Assembly: GCA_026770575.1 (NCBI GenBank) | Contig: MU657177.1 | Coordinates: 615,643 to 629,138, forward strand | Length of the DNA stretch: 13,496 nucleotides | Source: Pelagophyceae sp. CCMP2097 | Taxonomy: Eukaryota > Sar > Pelagophyceae | Direction of reading: 5' to 3' | In this document: in pieces, positions 7,416 to 13,496 of the stretch | Layout: each line of letters opens with the position of its first letter | Position numbering within the stretch: position 1 is the stretch's first letter | The notes under the pieces: model-generated | What the model was told of the DNA's origin: nothing | The model's input: the letters and a program-made list of their open reading frames with translations, nothing else | Databases searched by the model: none | Translations under genes and position numbers: made by a program

Positions 7416-7458
7416 ATCTCGTGACCTAGGGTATGCTCATTTCATTGTGGTTCGTCAC
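7416..7458 (-). repeat. Right arm of long inverted repeat
   Basis: Reverse-complement partner of 6742-6784. It starts atctcgtgacctagggtatg on the plus strand and ends ttcgtcac. Confidence 0.9.
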
Positions 7459-7885
7459 CAACAAGAATGCAGGGTCAAGAGAAACTGGGGATTTGACTTG
7501 ACCCATCCTGATCAGTCCCGGGACCAGGGTGTTTGAGTACGAAGGCGACAGGGTAGAGAGATAGCTTTATGAGTCACAGGAACCTCAAATATTGCCGCTC
7601 CAAATGTTTACAATTGTAAGCGGGAGAGAGATTAAGGCGTTTGCCACGAGTCCAACGCGCGCGTCCGGCCCGTGGGTGCCCAGCGGAGACCAGCGGGGAG
7701 ATCCGATGACGGCGATCGGTTCTTACTCGTTCGCCGTGCACACGACGTACCCAGCGTGCACTCTATTGAAATTTCATCAAACTAACCCTGGTTGGAACGC
7801 TACGCGCACAAAAATTTGTCCTCTGCCAATTGAACGTCACACCAGCAACCCAACACTGGAACGCGCCGCGCGCACTCCGTTAACG
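7459..7885. promoter_or_regulatory. 5' flank of the ShK-domain gene
   Basis: 427 nt without a supported gene. An upstream in-frame extension of the next ORF exists but has no signal-peptide-like start. A small hairpin is possible: gggtcaag (7472-7479) pairs with cttgaccc (7497-7504) across a 17-nt loop. No certain promoter element was seen. Confidence 0.3.
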
Positions 7886-8728
7886 ATGCCCGGGTGCGCG
7901 AGGCTTGTCGCGGTGGCGGCGCTGGCCGCGTCGTCGTTCGTTTCGGCGCAGCAGAAGGCATCGCTCTCTTTCTCTTTGGCCGATCTCGAACGCCTGAATC
8001 GGGATCTCCAAGACCTGGACGGCGCATCGGACGGCGCATCGCTAGAGGCGGAGGCGCGCGGCGACATTCGGCAGCTCGCCGTCGAAAACACCTTCTCCTA
8101 TCTCTTCTCCTATGCGACGCACGCCCCGACGTCCGCCGGCGCCGATTCGTCGGCGATCCCGACGATTCCCTCGGAAGTCGTAAGCCCGGCCGCGCCGTCG
8201 ATGGTCCCGACGGCCGCGCCGACGATGGTGCCGAAGCCCGCGCCGACGATGGTGCCGACGCCCGCGCCGACGATGGTGCCGACGCCCGCGCCGACGCCCG
8301 CGCCGTCGCCCGCGCCGTCGCCTGCGCCGTCGGCGGCGCTTTCGCCCGCGCCTTCGCCGGCGCCTTCGCCCGCGCCGTCGGCTTCGCACGCGCCGTCGGC
8401 GGCGCCGACGCCGGGCTGCGAGGACGACGCCGATTGGCGCAAGAACGAAAAAGACTTTAAGGACTGCACCTGGGTCGCCGAGGAGACTGCCGACCGCTGC
8501 CGCAAGCAGGGCCTGGACGGCACCAACGCTTTTCAAAGCTGCCCGGTCACGTGCGGCACCTGCGACTGCGCGGACTCTAAGACGTGGGCCAAGGGTGGCA
8601 ATTTTCCGAAAAAGAGTTGCATCTGGGTCGGTAAGAACCTCAACCGCTGCGCCAAGGAGGACACCGACGGCACAAAGGCGTCCGTGGCGTGCCCGCGCGC
8701 CTGCGACACCTGCCCAGCGAGCGGATAG
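7886..8728 (+). CDS. Secreted protein with proline-rich stalk and two ShK-like domains
   Basis: 280 aa from the ATG at 7886 (A at -3), chosen because it places a classic signal peptide first: residues 1-21, hydrophobic core LVAVAALAASSFVS, likely cleavage after SAQ or nearby. Residues 22-100 are a moderately charged region. Residues 101-176 are a low-complexity stalk of APTMVPTP and SPAP units, encoded by 24-bp and then 12-bp tandem repeats. Two six-cysteine ShK-like modules follow: C178, C194, C205, C219, C223, C226, and C228, C245, C255, C269, C273, C276. They share a spaced pattern of W-x(n)-C-x-WV ... RC ... CP-x-x-C-x-x-C. In stramenopiles such modules occur in extracellular or cell-surface proteins, so a matrix or wall role is likely. 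The ShK name comes from a channel-blocking peptide; nothing here shows that activity. Pro-rich stalks are often O-glycosylated after hydroxylation (family knowledge). Confidence 0.85.
   Translation: MPGCARLVAVAALAASSFVSAQQKASLSFSLADLERLNRDLQDLDGASDGASLEAEARGDIRQLAVENTFSYLFSYATHAPTSAGADSSAIPTIPSEVVSPAAPSMVPTAAPTMVPKPAPTMVPTPAPTMVPTPAPTPAPSPAPSPAPSAALSPAPSPAPSPAPSASHAPSAAPTPGCEDDADWRKNEKDFKDCTWVAEETADRCRKQGLDGTNAFQSCPVTCGTCDCADSKTWAKGGNFPKKSCIWVGKNLNRCAKEDTDGTKASVACPRACDTCPASG
8192..8413 (+). repeat. 24-bp then 12-bp tandem repeats encoding the Pro-rich stalk
   Basis: Four 24-bp units (8192-8215, 8216-8239, 8240-8263, 8264-8287) encode APxMVPxx. Shorter 12-bp gcgccgtcgccc-type units follow to about 8413, encoding APSP/APTP. 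Units 2 to 4 are nearly identical, so copy number is likely to vary between strains. Confidence 0.85.
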
Positions 8729-9250
8729 ACCGCATCCCCGCACGGTGGAGCTCCTTCCAGGCTGCGGCTGCCCACTCCAGCCCGACACGACCCGGAGTTT
8801 TTTAAGGCCATTTTGGACAATGTCGTGCTCCATTGAAAGCGACGCTTGCCTTGCCGGTGTTCTGCTTGTACCAGAGTGGGGGATGGGGCAGGTGAGAACT
8901 CGGCCTTGGACTTCAAAAAGTTGGCCAATGGGTCGGGGCCGACTCGGAGAGAGAGAGCCGGTATAAGTCGTGCCTCCCGTCGACGATCTGTGGTCGGGGG
9001 ATGGCTTACGCGACGCGTGTCGTGGGAGAGCAGGGCGTGGTCGGGGGGTAAGAAACCCACTTGATCCAAAGGTGCACCGCAAGAGTGCGATTCCAAGAGT
9101 GCGAACCCGGTCTGTGGTCGCTCCGACTTGGAAGTGCCTTTCCAGCGCGATGGAATCAATTTTGGGAAAATTGTTAGGCCTTTGCTACGAGGCTTAGGGG
9201 ACACACCCCGGCGCTTCCGCCAGGGACAGGATGGTTCGATGCTTTTGGGA
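8729..9250. other. Convergent intergenic region (ShK gene / reductase gene)
   Basis: 522 nt between two stop codons, with no supported gene. One minus-strand frame stays open across the whole stretch (8533-9810), but beyond the reductase exon it has no recognisable content. A short tandem repeat, caagagtgcga, is at 9080-9090 and 9094-9104. The region presumably holds both 3' UTRs. Confidence 0.4.
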
Positions 9251-11863
9251 CTAGCCGGAGCAGGAGATGCAGACGTCGGGCGCCTCTGGCGCCGTCTGCT
9301 GCGGCTGCTGCGGCGCAGACGGGTCGAGCGTGACCTGCACGGGGCGAACGGCCGGCTTGGTCCGCAGGTAGTACCTGTTTCGGGGCGTCTGAGGCGGGGG
9401 TCTCGCGTTGGGGGCCGGAGCGGGGCAACTGACATGCCCGTTTTCAAGCCGAGGCGCCAGCCGTGGAAGTGGAAGCTGGTGAGCTTGTCGTACGTTGGTT
9501 TGGCGATGAACGCGTTGTGCGACTGCGACTGATCCACAAAAGCCCCGCGGACCGCCGAAAGATCTAACAAAGTCTTCTGAGAGAGCTCCCAGGCCGTCTT
9601 GTAGAGCTGTCGGAGTTCGTGCGGCACGCGATCGAGCTGCTGCACGCTCCCAGAGTGCCGGACCAGGTCGTTTCGCATCTCGGCGTCCCAGAGGCCCAGG
9701 TTCGCCAGGTCGCGGACCAGGTGGGCGTTTGCCACAACAAACTCGCCGGCCTTGACGCGCCGAGAGTAGAGGTTCGAAGTGTACGGCTCGATGCACTCGT
9801 TGAAGCCCACCTATCGTTGAAGCCCATTTTTTCTTTCTCCGATAGTTCGATTTACGACGGACGCGGGTGTGAACGATTTGGGCCGTGGATGCAGTGGGCA
9901 TCGGCGCCACGAGCAGCGAGTTGCGCAGGCCGTGCTTCGAAATCATCGCGCGCAGCGCCGTCCAGTCCCACTCGCATTTTTCGGAATGGGCTGTGTGGGC
10001 GTCTGCGTGGTCTGGCGTCGAAACGCCCCAGAGGTCCGGCTGCAGCACGCCCTTTTCCGCCAGCGACCCGGCGTAGGAATCGTACGGGCCGCAGTCTCGG
10101 GCGAGCTCCGCAGAAGCCTCTAAAGCGCCGAGGTAAATCGTTTCGAAGATCTTCCGGTTGAGCTCGGCGCCGGCGTCAGAGTCGAAGGGCGCCCGGAGCT
10201 CCAAAAGCGCATCTGCGAGACCCTGGACGCCGATGCCCACGGGCCGGTGGCGCTTGTTCGACCGCTCCGCCTCGACGCACGGGTACGCGCCGTGGTCGAT
10301 GGTGGCGTCTAGATTGCGCGCGACGACCTTGACCACGCGCTTCAACGCGGCGAAGTCGAAAAACGGCTCAAAAGGCTCGACGGCCGCTCTTTTGATAAAC
10401 GTTGGGAGGACGACGCTGGCGAGGTTGCAGACGGCCGTCTCGTTGGCGTCGGAGAACTCTACGATTTCGCAGCACAAGTTTGAACACTTGATCGTACCCA
10501 GATGGTTGTGGTTCGACTTGAGATTGCACGCGTCCTTATACAGCATGTACGGCGTCCCCGTCTCGATCTGGGCGTCCATGATCGCGCGCCACAGCCGGCG
10601 CGCGTCGACGACCTTGCGGGCCTTGCCCTCCTTTTCGTACTTTTCGTATAAAGTATCGAACTCTTCTCCGTGGCAAGACGTCAGACCGCGACATTCATCA
10701 GGGCATAAAAGAGACCACGTCCCGCCAGCTTCGACGCGCCGCATAAACAAATCTGGGATCCATAACCCGTAAAAGAGGTCCCTCGCGCGTCGTTCTTCCT
10801 TTCCATGGTTCTTTTTCAGGTCGAGGACGTCGAGGATGTCAGCGTGCCACGGCTCGATGTACGCCGCAAACGCCCCCGGACGCTTCCCGCCGCCCTGATC
10901 GACGTATCTCGCGGTCGCGTCGTAGACGCGGAGCATCGGGACGAGGCCATTGCTGGCGCCGCCCGTGCCTCGGATTCGGGAAGCGGACGCCCGAACGTCC
11001 GAGACGGAAAAGCCAATGCCGCCCGCAGCTTTGGAAATGGCGGCGCACCTCCCCAAAGTGGAATAGATGCCCTCGATGCTGTCGTCTACGGCGCCGAGGA
11101 GGAAGCAACTGGAGAGGTGCGGCTTCTTCGTGCCAGCGTGGAACAAAGTTGGCGAGGCGTGAATAAAGTACTTCTTCGACATCAAGTCGTACGACTCCAG
11201 CGCCCTCGCCAAACCTTGGTCCGACTCCCAGCCGCGGTGCACCCCTAAAGCCACTCTCATTAAAAGGTGCTGCGGCCGCTCAACACAGAGGCCAGTGGCG
11301 CGGTCCTTGAGCAAATAGGACCGCATCAGCGTCTTGATGCCAAAGTAGTCGTAGTCGTAGTCGCGGTCCTGGACTAAAGCGGATTCGATGGTGCGGCACC
11401 ACTCCTCGTCTTGGAATTTGGCTATCAAGCCGGCGTCCAAGAGCTCCGTAGACGCGCCCGTCGCCACGTCCGGCTCGTTGTGAATGTGCACCATCGTCTC
11501 CACAAAACTCTTGGAAGTATGAGAGTGCAGCCGCGCGACTTCGATGCGGCCGGCGAGCTTGCCGTAGTCCGGGTGGTCCGTGGCCATGTACGCCGCGCTC
11601 TCCGCTAAAAGCGGTTCAATCTCCGAATCCACCGAGGCATCTCGAGCGCCACTCAACGCCTTGTCCACGATGGCCTCGGGTGAGACGAAGCGCAGGTCCA
11701 AACCGCCGCAGAGCTTGGAGACGTGAAGCACGGCCCGGGCCCGAGCGGCGCCAACCGCGTCCGCAAAGGCCCCGTCAGCGCCGCCGCGGACGCCTACCGT
11801 CCGCCGCGCCCACTTCGTCGCGTCCGCCGCCGCGCACAACAGCGCCGCCGCGCTGAAGCGCAT
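9251..11863 (-). CDS. RNR1: Ribonucleoside-diphosphate reductase large subunit (class Ia)
   Basis: Three exons on the minus strand: 11863-9875, 9810-9434 and 9374-9251, with introns of 64 nt (9811-9874) and 59 nt (9375-9433), giving 829 aa. The first join gives PTASTAQI/VGFNECIEPYTSN; the second splits the Met of KTGMYYLRTKP. Both rebuild strongly conserved family sequence. The protein reduces NDPs to dNDPs with the small (R2) subunit. Visible elements: SSCFLL with redox Cys253; the active-site N462-x-C464-x-E466, in which C464 is the thiyl-radical cysteine; redox partner Cys479 in AVCNLAS; the radical-transfer Tyr pair 790-791; and the C-terminal CxxC at 824-827 that re-reduces the active site. 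Odd points: residue 465 is a second Cys beside the thiyl cysteine; there is an insertion of about 12 residues near 615-630; and the N-terminus (MRFSAAALLCAAADA) lacks the usual start of the ATP cone. The first in-frame ATG is at 11863. The gene is divergent from the hydroxylase at 12169. Confidence 0.93.
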   Translation of the reverse strand: MRFSAAALLCAAADATKWARRTVGVRGGADGAFADAVGAARARAVLHVSKLCGGLDLRFVSPEAIVDKALSGARDASVDSEIEPLLAESAAYMATDHPDYGKLAGRIEVARLHSHTSKSFVETMVHIHNEPDVATGASTELLDAGLIAKFQDEEWCRTIESALVQDRDYDYDYFGIKTLMRSYLLKDRATGLCVERPQHLLMRVALGVHRGWESDQGLARALESYDLMSKKYFIHASPTLFHAGTKKPHLSSCFLLGAVDDSIEGIYSTLGRCAAISKAAGGIGFSVSDVRASASRIRGTGGASNGLVPMLRVYDATARYVDQGGGKRPGAFAAYIEPWHADILDVLDLKKNHGKEERRARDLFYGLWIPDLFMRRVEAGGTWSLLCPDECRGLTSCHGEEFDTLYEKYEKEGKARKVVDARRLWRAIMDAQIETGTPYMLYKDACNLKSNHNHLGTIKCSNLCCEIVEFSDANETAVCNLASVVLPTFIKRAAVEPFEPFFDFAALKRVVKVVARNLDATIDHGAYPCVEAERSNKRHRPVGIGVQGLADALLELRAPFDSDAGAELNRKIFETIYLGALEASAELARDCGPYDSYAGSLAEKGVLQPDLWGVSTPDHADAHTAHSEKCEWDWTALRAMISKHGLRNSLLVAPMPTASTAQIVHTRVRRKSNYRRKKKWASTIGGLQRVHRAVHFEPLLSARQGRRVCCGKRPPGPRPGEPGPLGRRDAKRPGPALWERAAARSRAARTPTALQDGLGALSEDFVRSFGGPRGFCGSVAVAQRVHRQTNVRQAHQLPLPRLAPRLENGHVSCPAPAPNARPPPQTPRNRYYLRTKPAVRPVQVTLDPSAPQQPQQTAPEAPDVCISCSG
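9797..9826 (-). repeat. 13-nt direct repeat straddling a reductase splice acceptor
   Basis: On the minus strand tgggcttcaacga occurs twice, in the last bases of the intron (9826-9814) and the first bases of exon 2 (9809-9797), separated by tagg. The exonic copy encodes GFNE. The intronic copy is separated from it by the AG acceptor itself. Confidence 0.85.
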
Positions 11864-12168
11864 CGCGCGCGCAACGTTCGCGCGGGGCCTCACTTCGTGT
11901 GCAATCCGGCGATGCTTTTCGGGGAAGGGGCCCAGGGCGTTGGGTGGCGCAGAGGGAGCACGATTCGGAGCCGGGGGCGCAAAGGTGGCCGGCACCGAGC
12001 CCCGCGCATTCGGAGCCGGGGGCGCAAAGGTGGCCCCTCGGGGAGCCAGGCTCACTCGAACTCGAACGCGCGCACTTTGGAGCAAGATTCGCTTGCGGCT
12101 CCTCGCTTGCGGCTCGTCACGGCGCAAGGAGTTGGCCCGCGGCTCTCGAGGAGACGTAGCCTGCGGCG
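11864..12168. promoter_or_regulatory. Divergent promoter region, reductase / hydroxylase
   Basis: 305 nt between two start codons on opposite strands. A 28-nt exact repeat (core attcggagccgggggcgcaa) lies at 11963-11990 and 12008-12035. A short repeat, gcttgcggctc, is near 12089-12115. The sequence is GC-rich with no evident TATA box. On the minus strand the reductase frame is open through it but has no ATG. A shared bidirectional promoter is an inference from layout. Confidence 0.45.
11963..12035 (+). repeat. 28-nt exact direct repeat, period 45
   Basis: Copies at 11963-11990 and 12008-12035 are identical. They sit in the middle of the divergent promoter gap and could be duplicated regulatory sites or simple duplication. 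Confidence 0.85.
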
Positions 12169-13496
12169 ATGAAGGCGGTCTTCGCCTTTGCGCTGGGGCT
12201 GGTGCTGCGCGGCGGCGGCGCGAGCGAGCACCACGTGATGCAAGCCGCGCGCGAGGCAGAACAAGCCGGGATGCGCGGCGACCACGCCGACGCCGTTTTG
12301 CGGTACGGGCGCCTCGTCGACGGCGCAGAATCGCTGCCGCCTGATTATGCGGCGGCCGTGTGGTTCAACTACGCTTCGTCCCTCGAACAACTGGACGACC
12401 TCCCCGCGGCGGCCAAGGCGCTCGGCAACGCTCTTAAGGCCGTCGGCGCGAAATCGAAGCGCGCCGCCTCCGTTGCCGCGCGCGCCGAGGTCTTCGAGAA
12501 GCGCGGCGACGTTTACGCGAAACTCGGCTTGTTCAAAAAAGCACTTGGAGACTACCGCAAACAGTTTGCAATGGACCCCATCTCAGACTCCGCGGCCGCA
12601 AACGCCGGCGCCTGCCTGCTGCACCTCCGCCAGGAAGCGGTGGCGCCGTTGGAGGCCGCCGTAAAGCTTTCGCCGAAGAATTCGCGCCACAGGGCGCACT
12701 TGGCGCTGGCCTACGTCCGAGCCGGCGACCTCACCAAGGCGCACGCGCAGGTCGATGCTTTAAGCGGCGATGGTGCGGGCCTCTTCTTTTCCGCGCTCCT
12801 CGTCGACTCGCAGGGCGGCGGTGACGCCGTGCCGCTCGCAATTGCGGCTTTGGAGCTTGCTTTACTCGCGGGCATCCTCGCCACAACGCAGGGGTCGTCG
12901 GCGGCGTATAGACTCGGCCGCTTGTACGACCGCGCGGGCCGCGGAGACGAAGCGGCAGTGCTGCGACGGAGGGCCGTTTTGGAGGGGGTCTGGGTCGAGG
13001 CGTGGCAGAGGCCGGGATATTTCGTCCCCGCGCTGCGCAAACTCGCAGACGCCGGCGAACTCGCGCCGATGCCCTGGTTCGTCAAGCGCGACGCGTCGTC
13101 GCTCGCCGACGGCGCATCTGACGGCCCGTCTCCCGCTGGTGGCGCGTCGTGCCGGGATGATGGGACGTGCGAGGCGAGCGTCCAGGGCTCGGTGCTGGCG
13201 ACGCTCGAGGATTTGGCGACGGCGTTGCAGCGCGACGTCTTCGAAGACGCGGCGAAGGAGTGGCGCGCGTTCGTTTCCAACGATTCAAAAAAGTTGCTCC
13301 GAGACGATGACGAAAACATCGCCGACCGCGGGAAGTGGGAGCAGCTCAACTTTGCGCGCAACGGCGTCTGGGTGCCAGAGGAAAGCGACCTCGGTGATTT
13401 AAGGCCGTATTTCGTCGAAACGCAGAGGCGACTAAGAGAAATGCTCGCCACTGCAGCGGACCGGCTGCCCAAGGGCAGTGTGGAGATTTCCGTGCT
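12169..13496 (+). CDS. Aspartyl/asparaginyl beta-hydroxylase with TPR region, 3' truncated
   Basis: Open from the ATG at 12169 to the window end (442 full codons, no stop), so it is partial. Residues 1-18 (MKAVFAFALGLVLRGGGA) form an ER signal peptide; animal homologues instead use a type II membrane anchor. About 20-260 is an Ala-rich helical repeat region of TPR type, for example GDVYAKLGLFKKALGDYRKQ and the HLALAYVRAGDLTKAHAQ stretch. Residues 279-304 (WQRPGY ... MPWF) and 378-395 (RDDDENIADRGKWEQLNF) match the conserved block that precedes the catalytic double-stranded beta-helix of AspH. LPKGSVEISV at the edge corresponds to the strand just before the first metal-binding His. The catalytic His/Asp residues are therefore expected just beyond 13496 and cannot be checked. 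Known members hydroxylate Asp/Asn in EGF-like domains in the ER lumen using Fe(II) and 2-oxoglutarate. No intron is visible here. Confidence 0.85.
   Translation, partial: MKAVFAFALGLVLRGGGASEHHVMQAAREAEQAGMRGDHADAVLRYGRLVDGAESLPPDYAAAVWFNYASSLEQLDDLPAAAKALGNALKAVGAKSKRAASVAARAEVFEKRGDVYAKLGLFKKALGDYRKQFAMDPISDSAAANAGACLLHLRQEAVAPLEAAVKLSPKNSRHRAHLALAYVRAGDLTKAHAQVDALSGDGAGLFFSALLVDSQGGGDAVPLAIAALELALLAGILATTQGSSAAYRLGRLYDRAGRGDEAAVLRRRAVLEGVWVEAWQRPGYFVPALRKLADAGELAPMPWFVKRDASSLADGASDGPSPAGGASCRDDGTCEASVQGSVLATLEDLATALQRDVFEDAAKEWRAFVSNDSKKLLRDDDENIADRGKWEQLNFARNGVWVPEESDLGDLRPYFVETQRRLREMLATAADRLPKGSVEISV

Larger units (their letters stand above)
6742..7458. mobile_element. MITE-like element with 43-nt terminal inverted repeats
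   Basis: The left arm (6742-6784, beginning gtgacgagccacaatgaaat) and the right arm (7416-7458) are reverse complements with 40 of 43 positions identical. The three differences are all transitions, as expected of ageing copies. The element is 717 bp. Its interior lacks a plausible ORF, is richer in AT around 7020-7290 than neighbouring genes, and carries seven copies of a CGCTC-rich motif. The trinucleotide caa directly flanks both ends (6739-6741 and 7459-7461), which could be a short target-site duplication or chance. With no transposase it would be non-autonomous. It could instead be two oppositely oriented copies of a smaller dispersed repeat; one genome copy cannot decide. Confidence 0.55.

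Noticed and set aside
8042..9082. Minus-strand ORF (346 aa) opposite the ShK gene
   Set aside because: Its Arg-rich repeats are the antisense of the Pro/Ala stalk codons; the plus strand has a signal peptide and two six-Cys domains.
12711..13472. Minus-strand ORF (253 aa) opposite the hydroxylase
   Set aside because: Ser/Ala-rich shadow; the plus-strand frame is open for the whole stretch and has AspH signature residues.

Overview
This window looks like nuclear DNA of a GC-rich, compact microalgal genome. A stramenopile of the pelagophyte type (Aureococcus-like) is my best guess. That rests on very short GT-AG introns (38-64 nt), secreted ShK-type cysteine-rich modules on a proline-rich stalk, a MYND + RING + Sel1-repeat protein, and eukaryotic families (ADCK2-type ABC1 kinase, class Ia ribonucleotide reductase, aspartyl beta-hydroxylase). 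The lineage is inferred from architecture; no search was run.

Layout from left to right: 1-120 (-) may be a broken or partial exon of a gene running off the left edge. 522-1589 (+) encodes a MYND/RING/Sel1 protein. It converges on 1817-2947 (-), a secreted glycosyltransferase-like protein, and a 30-bp perfect palindrome sits on the latter's stop codon. 3338-3972 (+) is a small unrecognised gene, best read with one 38-nt intron. 4570-6583 (+) is a six-exon ADCK2-like kinase. 6584-7885 has no convincing gene but holds a 717-bp MITE-like structure: 43-nt inverted repeats (40/43 matches) enclosing seven copies of a CGCTC-rich motif. 7886-8728 (+) is a secreted protein with two ShK-like domains. 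9251-11863 (-) is the ribonucleotide reductase large subunit in three exons. 12169-13496 (+), divergent from it, is the TPR and pre-catalytic part of an aspartyl/asparaginyl beta-hydroxylase cut by the window end.

The genes look like independent monocistronic eukaryotic loci, not an operon. Their roles differ: dNTP synthesis, a mitochondrial CoQ-type kinase, ER/secretory hydroxylation, a secreted wall or matrix-type protein, and protein-interaction scaffolding. The only loose link is secretory: the glycosyltransferase-like protein, the ShK protein and the hydroxylase all have N-terminal signal-like segments. I found no defence island, CRISPR array, rRNA or tRNA, and no integrated new system. 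The most unusual items are the inverted-repeat element, the atypical N-terminus of the reductase, and a duplicated 13-mer at one of its splice acceptors.
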